Shown: piece by piece, positions 24,222-36,509 of the stretch
Position numbering within the stretch: the stretch's first letter is position 1
Layout: each line of letters begins with the position of its first letter
DNA from: Arachnopeziza araneosa
Taxonomy: Eukaryota > Ascomycota > Leotiomycetes > Helotiales > Arachnopezizaceae
Direction: 5' to 3'
Assembly: GCA_003988855.1 (NCBI GenBank)
Contig: QYAI01000012.1
Span: 124,001 to 188,000, forward strand
Length of the DNA stretch: 64,000 bases
The notes under the pieces: model-generated
The model's database searches: none
Told to the model about the DNA's origin: nothing
The model's input: only the letters and a program-made list of their open reading frames with translations
Made by a program: the position numbers and the translations under genes

Positions 24222-27200
24222 TTAAGTCAACCGACTTTTCTTGGAGGCACTACCTGTCTTGTTCTTCGTTTTACGTTTACGAGGCGTGACGTCCAAGAAC
24301 TCATAATCTAAGACCACGGGTGTACTAACATCTGGAGTTTCAATAGTAGTGGCGTCCGTCAGGCTACCGGCACGAGTGCTGAATTGGCTCTCGGTCTCGT
24401 TCACTCGGCTCTCGTACTCCAAACGGATACCTTCAGCAAGATCACCACAAAGCTTTTTGTTTTGCGGGTTCTCCATGAAGTTTTCGGTACAAGTACTGCA
24501 CTGGATATAAAAAGCCTGTGGCATCTCTGGATAACCAAGAAGCTCGTATTCCATGAGCGTGTCACCGATTAGGATGGTTTGGTCGAAGTCCAAACAATCT
24601 TCGCAATAAGCCCGCTCACACCAACGACAACGATAGAGCATCCCTCCTGCATCTTGAGTACCTTGGTGGCAATCGAAACAGCGATGTTGGGGACAATTAA
24701 ACTGCCAGCCTTTTGCCTTGGCCTGGAATTCAGGGTCCAAACAGTCGATGTGGTATGATCGTGGACAGATACCGCAGATTGCAAGTTCGCCACCATCAAT
24801 ACAGACCTGACAATGTGATTGTGGCTCAATCTTGGCTTTCTTTGCACGGACCGGTTCTGCAAGGCGAGGGTTTGTGCCGGCGAAAGTTGGCACAGCCTCC
24901 CATTCACCACAGTTCATAGATTCCTTAGAAATAGCAAAACCATCTACCATGACAGTTGTGTTTTTACCAATTCGACGATCTTCTCTGTTGAAAAACTCGT
25001 TTGCGAGATCTTTGTTCGTCGAGTATCTTGCAGCTTTGGCCAATTTCTTGCCCTCAAAGATCGACGACTCTACTCGCTCCATCTCTGATAACCACTTGCG
25101 CTCAGCTTCCGCATCAACTTTAGCGTTGGGTACCGCATCTCTTGCGACATTGATGTCCGCAGGTTTGTCCTTACACTTAGCGACAGTGGTCTCCCAGTCC
25201 CTAAAAAAGTCAGAATATATTCAAGGAGGAGAGTTTAGTTTGTGACGTACCAGCTTAGCATCTCATTGACGTCAATTTCAGTTCTCGAGATAGCCGAAGC
25301 TCCACGTCTCACGAGAGTCATAAGCTGACTGGTATTGAGATTTGGCATGTTTTCATCAACGGATGATGGTCCACCCTTCTTTGGCTTCTTACTAGATCCA
25401 AACTTTGTGTGGATATCCTGCATAGCTTCCGTAACTTTAGCTGATAAGTAAAGCTTTTTTTGAATGCGGCCCATCATCTGTTCCTCTACGGTGCCTTGAG
25501 AAACGAGTTTATAGATAGTAACAGGATTCTTCTGGCCAATACGATGAGCACGAGCCTCTGCCTGAAGGGTGATTTGTGGATTCCAGTCTTGGTCGAGGAG
25601 AACAACATCAGACGCTGTGGCCAGATTAATTCCAAGGCCGCCAGCTCTAGTAGAAATGAGCATTACGCGATACTCGCTCTTCAAGTCATTGAACATGCGA
25701 ATTCCAAGGTTTCTGCGAGCTCGTGCTGTGCTTCCATCGATTCGCATTGAACGAAAGCTTGTTCCGTCACCACCTCTCAAGAGCAGGAGTTCTTCGACTA
25801 AGTCCAACATCTTCGTGAAGCCAGAAAATATCAATATCTTCTTCTTCTGTTTGATCACCAATTCGGTAATCAGCTTCTCTAAAATAATGAATTTTCCTGA
25901 CGCAGTAATGACATGGTCGCCAAGGTGATACGGTTCTGGTTCAGCATTCGTGATGCAGTAGGGATGGTTACAAACCTTCCTTAGCTGCATAAGGAGATTC
26001 ATGAGTTTCTGCCATTCTGATTTCTTCCCCTCACTAGTCTCCTCAGCTTCATGTTCACGCTGAACTGTCTGCTCCAAGATTTCCTTGGTTTCCTTCCATG
26101 CATCGGTGCCGGCTACAGTATTCTCGAGGGCCTCGAGTGCCTCTGACTCAATCTTCATTACTTGAGCCTCTTGCTCTTCGATTTTCTTCATTTCCTGAAT
26201 GCTTCGCTCCTCTTTATCCTTGACACCCTTAAAAAGCTCGTCCAAAAGACCTTGGTCAGCTTTAGTAATCATTCTGGTATACCAAAATTTTTGCATAGGT
26301 GAAAGTGGAACGTATAACAGCACTTCGGTTTTAGGAGGAAGGTTAAGTTCGACACCAGGAGAATTTTTCATGCGTCGTAGCATGATCAACTCTAACAAGC
26401 GTCGAGAGTCGTCCAGAACCGTGTTTGAGTATTGACCTTTTGATAGATTGAACGAAGTATCGAAGAGCTCATTTGTTTTGTCAACAAACACCTCGGGATA
26501 TAACCAATGGAGAAGAGACCATAATTCCGACAGATTGTTTTGTAGCGGAGTGCCAGTTAAGATTAAGCGATACTCTGCTTTAAGTCCCTGTAATGACTTT
26601 GAGGTGAGACTCGCATAATTTTTAACTGTATGACCCTCATCAAGAACAACATATCTCCAGACGAACGCTGTTTTGAACCAGCTTTGTTCAGCCTTATAGC
26701 AATCGTACGTAGTAACCACCAAATCAATTCCGACATCCGGTTCATCTTCGGGATCAGTGTCCAGGTCGACGACGTGCTTTCCCTGAACATTACGTCGAGA
26801 CTTTAATTTCGCTTTCGCCTGCTGCGTGAGCTTTCCATAATTGTCAATTTCGCCAACCACAATCCTTTTCAAGCGCTGGCGTTCCAGGACGGGGCCATGG
26901 AATCGGATTGCCTTCAAACCAGGAGTCCATTTTTTAGCCTCCGACATCCAACTGCTAAGAACAGATAGTGGGCATACAATCAAGAAGGGCCGTTGAAGTC
27001 TGCCAGTGCCAGTTTTAGGATCATTTTCCTTCAGATACTGGCAAAGTGAGAGCGTTTGAAGTGTCTTTCCTAGACCCATTTCGTCACCAAGAATTCCCGA
27101 CAGTCCATTGCGGTGCAGGTACATCATGAATGACAAGCCCGAGAGTTGGTAAGGCTTCATGGTAGCCTTGACGCCACGCGGTTGTCTTTCAATTTCCTGA

Positions 27201-27853
27201 TAAGGCGAAGCTGTTGGTAGTTTCGACAGCTCCTCCTCGGATAGTTGTTCATGCTTCTGGACCAACTTGCGTACGTAGTTATGAGGGGGTAAGAGCGGAA
27301 GCCAGTAATCCTTCGTCCCCAAGAGAAACTGGTCACGATATGCTACAGTTCTATTTGCAATCTCCTGGCGGATGGCGGTCCTCTTGCTAACAACTGGTGC
27401 CATGTTGAAGGGTATATCTGCTCCCACTAAATCCGAAATTGCATTGCGACCAACTTTTTTGGGTCTAGAACCATAGAGTGTATTGAACCCATTCTCCTTC
27501 GCTTTAAGTGACGCATTCGGCTTGCGGATGCGAAGGCGAGAGCCACGACGTGTGGGCGTGTATTCGATCGCGCTCGGATCTTCAACGATAATGGTCGACT
27601 CGGCATCTTCGTCTTCTGTCTTTTTCTCCTCCATTTCTGTGAGATTAACAATGTCCTGGCCCTGAGGAGTCTCGAGTGAAGAAGCCCCAGTATATCCGGT
27701 GGGTGTCTCAATCGGGCTATTCAAAGGTGGTATCATCTCGCTCTCTTTTCGATCCATCTTGTGCTTGGTGCTAGATCCGGGCAGATATTTCGAGAGAATG
27801 CTTGAGGCATTTCGCGTTTGTGGGGTCCGGCGAGGGGGGGTAGTAAAATCCAT
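24222..27853 (-). CDS. SNF2-family chromatin-remodelling ATPase with C-terminal PHD-like zinc fingers
   Basis: Exons 27853-25251 and 25200-24222 encode 1193 residues. The ATPase core runs from about 230 to 800: Walker A GDEMGLGKTLQ near 254, DEGH box near 404, LTGTPLQNNLSELW, then the helicase C lobe with IDGSTARARRN, STRAGGLGINLA, DQDWNP and AHRIGQ. An insertion rich in Glu/Lys lies between the lobes. After a basic linker (SSKKPKKGG) the second exon carries Cys/His clusters at about 995-1110 (CQVCIDGGELAICGICPRSY, CPQHRCFDCH, CRWCERAYCEDC), a PHD finger plus an extended zinc domain. The C-terminus ends in a Lys-rich stretch (PRKRKTKNKTG). The start is the ATG before DFTTPPRRTP. Such proteins move nucleosomes; the exact subfamily (Mit1-, ISWI- or LSH-like) cannot be fixed by eye. 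It is divergent from the Clr2 gene. Confidence 0.9.
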
Positions 27854-28799
27854 TCTGGCTGTGTGAATTAGGGTTGGGACGCCAGATGTGGCCGGACTGA
27901 TGTGCAAGACTGTCTGTCAGCCTCGAGGCACGGAGAGCGCGTGCAGGCGAAAAATATGTTTAGGGGGGCTCTAATGTTCGCATTTGACAGTCTGCAGACT
28001 GGTGGTAAGAAAGGAATGGATCTGTTGAAAACAGTTGTTATTCGATGCGATCAAAATCGTGCTTTGCAGATAGGGAAGATTCTTTGAATGTACCAAAAAT
28101 TTGAAGTCAGCGTTCAAGATGAATTCTGTCCGTCCGAACGCGGTCGCGTCGTCACGCCGATAAATTTCCCGTCGCGACTCGCTTAGTCAAATTGAAAAAG
28201 GGGGAACTTGATTATTCGCAGCACCACCCTTGAGAGGCATGCTAAGCCGAGGCTGATGGGAAGTTTCAAGTGTAACGGTATATAAACAAAATGCCTTAAT
28301 ACCTAGTCATATATTTTGGTTTGTTAAATTAGATATAATCATTTCTATAAGGTCGCTCACATCCAAATCTGAGCTGCATTAGATCTGATATTAGAACACA
28401 GAGTTGTTCTCTTTAGACTCTTCATAGCCATGAAAGCTTCAAGCTGAGTTATGCGCATAAGATATTTCAGTTAAACTCGTAGACACGGTATAGTCATTCT
28501 TTGTAGCTAAAATTGCTTCACACCTCAACATGAATTGCATATTGGTCACTATTAAGCACAAGACGCCTTGCTCTGGACTCTTCCATATCTTCGATTTAAT
28601 GCTTAATTCAGCTATAATCAATACTGAAGTGACACCTCCCAATCTAGGGAATTATAATGCGGCTGAAAATGGTGGGGTTGGTCAAGAACCCCCAGGAATG
28701 TCTCTGCGGTCCGAGCTTCAAGCAATCTTCTCCGAGATTCATCAACCACTTAGGTTCTCCTTTTAACACCACAGTCTCTTCCTTCAATCGAATTATACA
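27854..28799. promoter_or_regulatory. Divergent intergenic region SNF2 / Clr2
   Basis: A 946-bp interval lies between the start codons of the two putative silencing genes. It includes a GC-rich patch at about 28125-28190 inside otherwise AT-rich DNA. No gene is seen, and both promoters must lie here. Confidence 0.5.
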
Positions 28800-30718
28800 A
28801 TGACTCTCGCTCTTCTCTACCCAGTCACGGTCTGTAGGACTGATGGAGTTTTTGAATTCACCAAGGCAGACGGTACCAGCGACCCAAACACTCCCGCTGA
28901 GAACAAGATTGGCAAGATTGTCACACCTGATGCAAACGGTAAAATCGAGTATTTCCTGGAGCTGGATGAAAATCACCCAAAGGCTATAGACTGGCGAAGT
29001 AAATTGGGCGTGCTTTTAATGTCGGTCCTTGGCGGAAATTCATATCGAGGCATGTCCTACCAACTACTCCACAGCTATGCATCTAACAACAATGCACAGA
29101 CAAGCAATATATCCTAAAGGAGTTCCCAAAGGGATATCGTCTCTTCGAGCATATCACGATAGAGCAGGACGAAAACGGAAATCCGAGTCACAAGAAGAAC
29201 CATGCTGCAGGAACATTTAGTCGATATGATGTTTTCCTCTACGGCTATCCCGATCGCAAGAAGAAGAAGTTTCGAAGCCCGGCTGATTTCTTTCTCCATC
29301 TTCTCTGGTTAGCGTCGGACAACGCGGGGGATCATGATAACTGTACCTGCCTACACTGTTCGCCTAAAGGCGAGGATAGGAAAAATCAAGAAGTAGCCAA
29401 GGTGCCCACCCAGGAGAAAGATGATGAGACGGAAGGTAAGAAGCCAATCAAGCCGCCACCAAGTACTGCCAAAGCACCCTCGGCACCCGCGCCTCAACGA
29501 CCAAATAACCAACCGCCAACTAACGTTCAACAAACATCAAAGTCAAGAGAGCAGGAATTTGATTATAATCCTGATGGACCATATATCTACCGACCAGGAG
29601 AACTTATTTGGTTCAACAATGGAGCAAACTGGCGTCTAGGCCTAATCGAAAAACGAGGTGTCTATACACTTCAGAAATTACCTCGCTACTTAATTCAACC
29701 TCTCTCCAATCCCCTTCAACATCAATCATCCCAAATTAAAGATCAGTATGACATGCGACCGTGGCTAGCTTGGAGTGTCCCCAGCACTACTGTGAATCCG
29801 ATTCAAAACCTAACTTTCGACCAAGTTCCATGGGATCGAGTTCTTAGAGGGGAACTAGACGTCGGACTGCAGACGGACTACGTTGTAGATGGTAGTAGTA
29901 CGTAGCTTGAAGCTTTCCTTGTCCGTTTTGATATCACTAGATTACATCTGACTCTTTTACTAGTACTCGCAGCCAAGACTATTGATGCCAGTTACTCTCT
30001 CTTTGATCGAGATGAGTCTGCTATAGTGCAGCCTGATTCGATGGCCTACAAGGGGATGTTTCTTGGTGCCGAAAAGATATGGGTCGGCGAGCCTGTCCGA
30101 CTGAAACTGCCAGGCGCTGATGTTGCGGTCTATATTATCTCTACTATGGTCGAGAATCAAGTGACAAATTCTGTCACCTTCAAAGGGGATATCTACAAAC
30201 TTGCGAAGACGACTAGTAGCTACACACATAAGTCTCAGTGGCCTGCGCCATCGAAAGAGCTTCCTGTGAGAATGGTGGTGGATCTCAATTTTCGTAATGA
30301 GATTGCGGCGAGAAAAAATGAGTTCTATGACTGGAAATTGATTGACACAGGAGCTTACAAGCATATTGACGACATTAAAGGGCGCTGGTATGAGATGAAA
30401 ACCCTCCTCCCAACCCTAAAGGGCGAGCCAAAATACTTTGAAGACATCGAGCAGGGCATTACCGGTGATTCGGGTCAATGGATGAACAGTCGAAGAGATA
30501 ATAACACTATCACGAATCAACGAAAAAAGAACAGGAAAGATGCTCTTGGCAAATCCGTTCCGGAATCTTTCAAGCCTAGTAGAGGATTGGATGGTCTAGA
30601 AATTGATGACTTGTTTCCAGATCAGCTATCCCCGGCTATGAGAAACCCGGCACAGGCTGGAACTGAAGATATAAGCCGGTTCATGAATCTCGATGGAGGA
30701 CCGGGCTACTATATTTGA
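28800..30718 (+). CDS. Clr2-family transcriptional silencing protein
   Basis: Exons 28800-29049, 29100-29897 and 29973-30718 encode 597 residues. The N-terminal part matches the Clr2 family: ELDENHPKAIDWRSKLG, then FPKGYRLFEH, SHKKNHAAGTFSRYDVFLYG, FRSPADFFLHLLWLASD and a metal-binding-like CTCLHC (about 165-170). A Pro/Ala/Gln-rich linker leads to the C-terminal domain (YRPGELIWFNNG, WRLGLIEKRGVY; later LGAEKIWVGEPVRL). In fission yeast Clr2 is a subunit of the SHREC histone-deacetylase/remodeller complex, acting in heterochromatin. Intron 1 (29050-29099) uses a GC donor (CGAG/GCATGT). With it the joined sequence reads NSYRDKQYILKEFPKGYRLF, whereas nearby GT donors do not keep both phase and family-like sequence. 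Confidence 0.88.
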
Positions 30719-31197
30719 CATTCGGCATTGGGGTTGAAATGAGACGGCGTTCTGGAGGATTGTAAAAGTTGGAGCTGCATTGTAACTTGTGATACCAAAA
30801 ATATACCCACTTGCTTATGGCCTATATAGAACTCGATAGATGAGCGAAGACTGATACGAAGAAATGGCAGAAATGGCAGAAATGAAAGGGAATTTGCTTG
30901 CGATCAAGTTTTACTTATCAGCAAGAAAGGATGATAGGTAGACGGCCTCCTGAACATGGAATTCAAGACCGAGCGAGCAGACTTATATGGTACTTAAGTC
31001 ATTGTTATGGCTATTGAGCGACAAAACAATATTAACTTTAACCAATATTGTTATGAAACGTACAAACTTCTTTTGGTCGCTTTCAAAGACCTCGAATCGA
31101 AAGCGCGATGTCACGTGATATTTCATAAACTTACAGTTTTGAAGCTTCAATATCTTTCTTAACCCTTAACACACCTAAACCCCAATCAACCACCACA
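30719..31197. other. Intergenic, 479 bp
   Basis: 3' flank of the Clr2 gene and promoter of the mitoribosomal gene. A short direct repeat GAAATGGCA occurs at about 30863-30883. No gene seen. Confidence 0.5.
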
Positions 31198-31783
31198 ATG
31201 GCCGTCTCCACCCTTCACCGACTACTCATACCCTCCCTACGGATACCATTCTCCATCCCGATAACTAAAAAGACCGCTTTCCCATCTACATCGCGTGCTT
31301 TCTCTTCAACACCATCCAGCCAAGCAACATTTATGCAGGTCATTCGCGTACGACTCTCTTCACACCCATTCTCTCCCAATTCTGCCGCTTAGTACTAAAT
31401 CCCATCTCTAACAGGGCTGTCGCAAACCTCAACCAGCACGAAAAGCCGTCTCGCCCGCACTCCGAGATGTTCACGCCCCGGAGCTCAAAGGCGTCTGTCT
31501 CAAAGTTGGCATCACTAAGCCGAAAAAACCCAATTCCGGCGAGCGCAAGATAGCTCGTGTAAGGCTTAGTACTGGGAGGGTGATAACCGCCTACATACCT
31601 GGAGAAGGACATAATGCGCAGCAGCATTCGGTGGTGCTAGTCAGAGGAGGCAGGAGTCAGGATTGCCCTGGTGTGAGATATCATCTTGTTAGAGGCGCAA
31701 TGGATTTGGGTGGTGTGGCGAACAGACAGACTTCTCGCAGTAAATATGGGACGAAGAGGCCTAAGAAGGCGCCTACTTCATAG
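31198..31783 (+). CDS. Mitochondrial ribosomal protein uS12m
   Basis: Exons 31198-31347 and 31415-31783 (67-nt intron) encode 172 residues. Residues 1 to about 43 form an Arg/Ser/Thr-rich mitochondrial presequence (RAFSSTPSS). The mature part begins TFMQVIRGCRKPQPARK and shows uS12 hallmarks: LKGVCLKVGITKPKKPNSGE, RKIARVRLSTG, YIPGEGHN, QEHS-like QQHSVVLVRGGRSQDCPGV and YHLVRGAMDLGGV. uS12 sits at the decoding centre of the small subunit. The bacterial KPNSA motif here reads KPNSG. The intron falls at VIR/GCRK. Confidence 0.95.
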
Positions 31784-32343
31784 ATGGAAGCTGGGGATTG
31801 AGGTGAAGTGAGGAAGACGGATTGTACAGATGGATGGTTGCATTTGTGGCGTTTGGGCATTTGTTCAAATATGGGTAGGACAATGTATAAGATCTGGAAT
31901 GAAGCCGGATAGGAATTTTGCGACCGAATCATTTTTCTCGGGCAGGAGAGGAGGAAGAAGGGAAAACCAAGTTTTGTTTGCAAGTGCGAAATGCATTCAT
32001 TCTCTTGTCAGTGTTTAAGTTTAGACAACTGTACAAATTAGAAGTTTTGATATTTGGTGCGTGCTATCAAATTTGACTAGATGCTTTCATATTATCAAAA
32101 TATCCAGGTATAATATTCATTGATTATGCCTTGTAAGAGACAAGCGTTTCTTCTGATTCGCCTTCGCTCTTCTCAAATCAGCAGTACCCACTGCTCCTTC
32201 CCTGAGCCTCAAAGGTTATTCAAGTCAAAGATTCTCCAGTATTATCTCCTCTCCCGTACTCTTCTTGACTTTATATCGGAACTGCTTTGCTGAATACTTC
32301 CTTCAAGTTGAAATAACCATAGGTTAATTTTAAGATAGGTGAG
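31784..32343. other. Intergenic, 560 bp
   Basis: Convergent 3' flanks of the uS12m gene and the Zn2Cys6 gene. No gene seen. Confidence 0.5.
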
Positions 32344-34482
32344 CTATCCTGTTAATTCCGAGAAGAGACCATTCCAATCCAGCGTCTCCATATCTATACC
32401 GCTGTCAAACAACTGCCAGATCTCCTCAAAGCTTGTCGCTCCTTCACCGTCCAGTACTGAGCTCAAAATCTCAGCACTTCCACTCTCACCGGCATCCGTC
32501 AATGTTGAAGTAAGTCCGCCTTCAGGCTGTAACAGTTGCTTTTCCATCACATCCCGAGCATTCAGCCCAGGAACAGATACCTGCTGTCTCTCTAAAAACC
32601 TTCTCAATGGCTCAAACAACTTTCCCGCCAACGGACTCTGTTCTCTCGCTGCCCCTAGAATGCTACAGGCGTCCAGCACCTCCGCCTTGCGTGTATCCTC
32701 ATCTGTCTGGGTCCTATTAAAGCAGAGATCCATCAACAAGACAATAATAGCCATGATGACGGAATACAAAACTCCGGAAAATCTCAATCTTGCCAGAACG
32801 AAAGGCAAATCCACAGTCTCGAGTAGTCTTTCGGTCTGGATTATCATCCGTGCTGCCTGGAGGCAGATTTCTCTCGAACGAGCATACGCGGGATCAAGAG
32901 ACCCCTGTGCCATGTAGTGAAGATGTAGTTTGCAGCGATGAGCGTACACTAGCGAATGAAGAATGTATCTTTGGATGATAATACCGGGTGCTCTCCTTGC
33001 GTCTTTCTCGGCAAGGTCTTGTAAATTACCACCGTCCAGGCAAAAGAATGCAGGAATCTCCTTGATAAAGACGTCAAATTTAGTATCAATCTCCATAACT
33101 TGGCTATGGGTTGTGGTTTCCGGGCTAGAGAGACAGAGAGGAACCCGATCAGTAAATTCCCGGGAGATTTCAGCAAGGCGGATACGTTGGAGGAAGTAGG
33201 ACATGGATGTTGGGTGTGAAAGTGGGAGGTCTACATCGGTTGTGATCATGCCATCGAAAAGATCTTCGTCGTTAGCGTTGAGCGGTTTATTAACGTACAT
33301 ATGCCGTAAATCGATGGTGAAGACGCCTTCCTGAGGTCCTGCATATCTGCTCAACATCCTTTTGCTTGTCAGTATTGTTTCCCGTCCATAGATATTTACG
33401 CACCAATCGGTTGCTGCTAGGTACCACCAAACTCTCCTACCAATTTCTGCTTGAACGGAGTCAGGCCGAAATTCCAATGACGAGGGAGAGTTCCACGGAT
33501 GATCGATTCGATGAATCATAAGTTCTCGTCCCAAACTTATGGCGTTAGCAATCAAATTTCTATATCTGGATGAGATTCCCTCGAGATTGCAGATCACGAA
33601 TGACACAATAATCATAGCCTGAATATCCTCAATCGATCCGGACGTCGTACGGTGAGAATAGTCCAAAATGTCCATGGTCGCCTTGATCCATAGAGAAGTT
33701 TGTGCCTGTGCTTCCTCAACACTAGAGAAGATATCTCCCGTATCCCGAATAGTCCACGAGTATGTAGTGCTAGCAAGGATCCCTAAGAGGAGCACAACTT
33801 GGCCTGGTTGGATATTCTTCTGCTCCTCTAAACTCGTGTAGAGCTCGAGCAAAAGCAGCCGAATAGAAGGGAGGTGGATCACATGATGTGTATACGTGAT
33901 GTCTTTTACATATTTCTCTAGGAGGACCTTGGATTCTTCGTACAATGGAATCCGGATGCATCTGGTGTACTCTCCTATCGAATCATGACTCGTAGAGTTT
34001 ATATAGATATGGGATGAAGACGCCGGAATTCCTCTGATGGGGCATTGTTTAAAGAGGATTTTGTCCGGATATATGGATTTCTAGGACTATTATTTCTCAC
34101 ATCTGTAATGGAAATTTCAAGTACTCACCTCGGAATCTTGATTCATGCATTCCAGCTCGAGCTGTTCAGGATCGTTGGTCGTTGGTGGTGTTGGAAGGTC
34201 TCGGTGGATTGGGGGAGTTTCAAGTGATGGAGAAGGGCCATTCTGCCTCAACACCAACTCTTCCAATCTTCGCAGCCGTTCCAAGATCTCAGAATGGTCC
34301 TCTTTACTAGTCGACGCATCTCTCTTGCTAATTCTATTGCTTCTGCCTAAGACTATCGGCTCAGGGTGCGGGTAGAGCTCACAAGCAACCCCTCGTGTCG
34401 CGCAATTTGTACATGGGTTCTCTCTGCTGCAGCGAAGCTTCCTCGACCGACAGAGGCGACATGATACGGGTCGTTGGCGCAT
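32344..34482 (-). CDS. Zn2Cys6 transcription factor with fungal-specific regulatory domain
   Basis: Exons 34482-34129 and 34080-32344 (48-nt intron, GTGAGT donor, CCTAG acceptor) give 696 residues. The binuclear cluster is at residues 8-34 (C8, C11, C18, C24, C27, C34; SCRLCRSRKLRCS, then PCTNC). A short coiled segment follows (EILERLRRLEELVLRQ). The large second exon is the fungal-specific regulatory domain of this class: YTHHVIHLPSIRLLLLELY, GREL, ADTWN-like DHPWN, EIGRRVWWYLAATDW. The protein probably binds CGG-type DNA sites. It is divergent from the O-methyltransferase gene with 228 bp between starts, a typical arrangement for a pathway-specific regulator and target. Exon 2 is open from 34080, which fixes the acceptor just after an in-frame stop. 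Confidence 0.9.
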
Positions 34483-34710
34483 GATAGTAATGACTTGCAA
34501 ATGGGAAACGTCAAGGGAGCAGAGGACATTGAATCCAGGAATCGTCGCTTAGCAGGGAGCTGCCCAGTCCGGCCAATCGTCTTGCAGAAACCTCCGCGGA
34601 CTTCAGGACGGGCTCGGATTATCCGAAAAGACATGGGACAGTGATGGGAGTGCCAACATATAAATTCTGCTCTCAATTCCTCAAAATGGGATTCGGACAG
34701 ACAAATCATC
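34483..34710. promoter_or_regulatory. Shared promoter of regulator and O-methyltransferase
   Basis: A 228-bp interval lies between divergent start codons. It holds several CGG and CCG trinucleotides (for example near 34570-34618), the half-site class used by Zn2Cys6 proteins. Co-regulation is inferred. Confidence 0.45.
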
Positions 34711-36018
34711 ATGGATACCATCATCTCTCAAGTTCAGCACCTGGCGGAGAAGGCTGACGAAGATGGTCGAAACCAAATCCTGGTTGCCCTCCGAGATCTT
34801 CAATATAGTATCGAGTCGCCCAAAGATATTTTCATGAGAATATACAATTCTGTCAGTCCCTTTCTATCTCGATCAGAGCACTAGCTAACACGTATATTCC
34901 AGCACTTGGAGATTGCTGTTGCCTATGTTGGGTCACAGCTTGGGATCTTTCGCGAGCTCGCTGCAGAAAAGGGGGGTGTGTTGACAACAGCCGAACTAGC
35001 GGAGAGAACAAATGCATCTTCCAAGCTCCTTGAGAGGATTCTACGATATCTTTCCGCAGTAGGATTCATGGTGAATACCGCGCCCAATGAATTCCAAGCA
35101 AACAAAATAACCCATGTCCTCGCCGACCCCGTGGCAGATGCTGGGTTGGTTCATGCGTGAGTCTGAATACTACACTTGCTCAAACCTCCCTTATTAACTT
35201 AGAGACTTAGATTCGATACATGCAGCCCAGCAGTCCAAGCCTTACCCTCCTTCCTAGCCGATACTAAATATCAAGACATCGCCGCCAACGACAAGACCCC
35301 CTTCCAAAAAGGCTTCAACACTGATCTTACTTGCTTTCAATGGGTGATACAACAACCGAAGAATTTCGCTGCTTTTCAAAAGGTCATGACTGCAATGGAA
35401 TCAAGTGATTGGCTCTCGGATTTTGAGCTTCTTGATAAGACAGCACGCACTGTCGTCCCTGATGCCGTGGCGAAAACGTTCTTCGTAGACGTGGGCGGTG
35501 GGCACGGCCACCAAAGCATCCAAGTCTTGAAGAAGTATCCCAATCTGCATGGTCGCATCTTGTTGCAAGATCTTCCAGAGGCCGTTAACAATCTACCACC
35601 GATCGATGGGGTCGAAATCATGGCTCAGGACTTTTTCAAGCCTCAAGCGGTTCAAGGTATGAGATTCCTAACTCTTCGAATTTTACGGCAACTGACGTAT
35701 CAAGGAGCAAAATTTTATTACCTGCGTCGCATCTTGCATGATTGGCCGGACAATCTCTGTGTGGAGATCTTGCAGCAATTAGCTATGGCCATGAGCAAGG
35801 AATCTCGCATCCTAATCGATGAAGTAGTCCTCCCAGATTCAAAGACACATTGGAATGCTGCTATGCAGGATATTTCAATGATGGTCTTGTTTGCTGGGAA
35901 AGAACGGACCAAGAAACAATGGGAAAATGTGGTGAAAGAATCGGGATTGCGGACCGTGGAGACCCATACTTACAACGCTTCCTTGTATAACTCAATCACA
36001 GTACTTGAGCAGCAATAG
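34711..36018 (+). CDS. SAM-dependent O-methyltransferase (COMT/AOMT type)
   Basis: Exons 34711-34851, 34903-35156, 35211-35656 and 35705-36018 encode 384 residues. The N-terminal dimerisation and winged-helix part includes LGIFRELAAEKGG and LTTAELAERTNASSKLLERI. The SAM-binding motif is FFVDVGGGHGHQSIQ (near 233), followed by GRILLQDLPE and MAQDFFKPQ. The catalytic His lies in YLRRILHDWPD, restored by the last splice. Later IDEVVLPDS and ISMMVLFAGKERTKKQW match the family. Such enzymes methylate hydroxyls of phenolic or polyketide metabolites; the substrate here is unknown. All four exons keep phase, so the gene looks intact. It lies beside a divergent Zn2Cys6 regulator. Confidence 0.92.
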
Positions 36019-36509
36019 ACGTGAGTAGGTCGTTTGATTGTAAGATGTATTCAGCTCTCCTCTCAAGTTGAAGTATACCAAAACATGACGATACTTATTC
36101 AAACGTGATCTTATCAAAAGGCGTTGCAAATATTTGCCAGTGCGTTACTGTCCTTGAGGCAATATTTTGACAGCATGTGCTCAATTCGAATGCTTATTGA
36201 TGTAATTTTCAATATGTAGAAATATTGAAGCCACCCTTAGAGTTTTCAGAGTTGGAGCAATTCAGTATTTTTGATATAGATATCAAACTCACTCCTCTCC
36301 TCTCTCAGCTATCCTCACGCCATTTCATTGGTTTTACTTGTCAGTAGATCTTGGCGTCTTCAAGCTACTACTATATATTTGACGTTTCGAGACTTTACAG
36401 GAAGTCGCATGATCCAACTCCGTATCAAAATTCTGCAGTAGTGCCGACAACTGATATTGAAAGTACTCCTATCAAGAAAAAATCGGCTATCAGTGCTAAT
36501 GATCATTCC
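36019..36509. other. Intergenic, 491 bp
   Basis: Convergent 3' flanks of the O-methyltransferase and histidine-kinase genes. No gene is seen; a 70-codon frame at 36351-36563 is antisense to the kinase end. Confidence 0.5.

Noticed and set aside
26199..26435. Plus-strand frames across the SNF2 gene (several of 60-120 codons)
   Set aside because: All are antisense to conserved helicase motifs.
29000..29099. GT donor alternative for the first Clr2 intron
   Set aside because: It keeps phase but removes the family-like KLGVLLMSVLGGNSYR segment; the GC donor at 29050 retains it and gives a more usual intron size.
32339..32917. 192-codon plus-strand frame
   Set aside because: Antisense shadow of the Zn2Cys6 regulator, whose domain content is clear.
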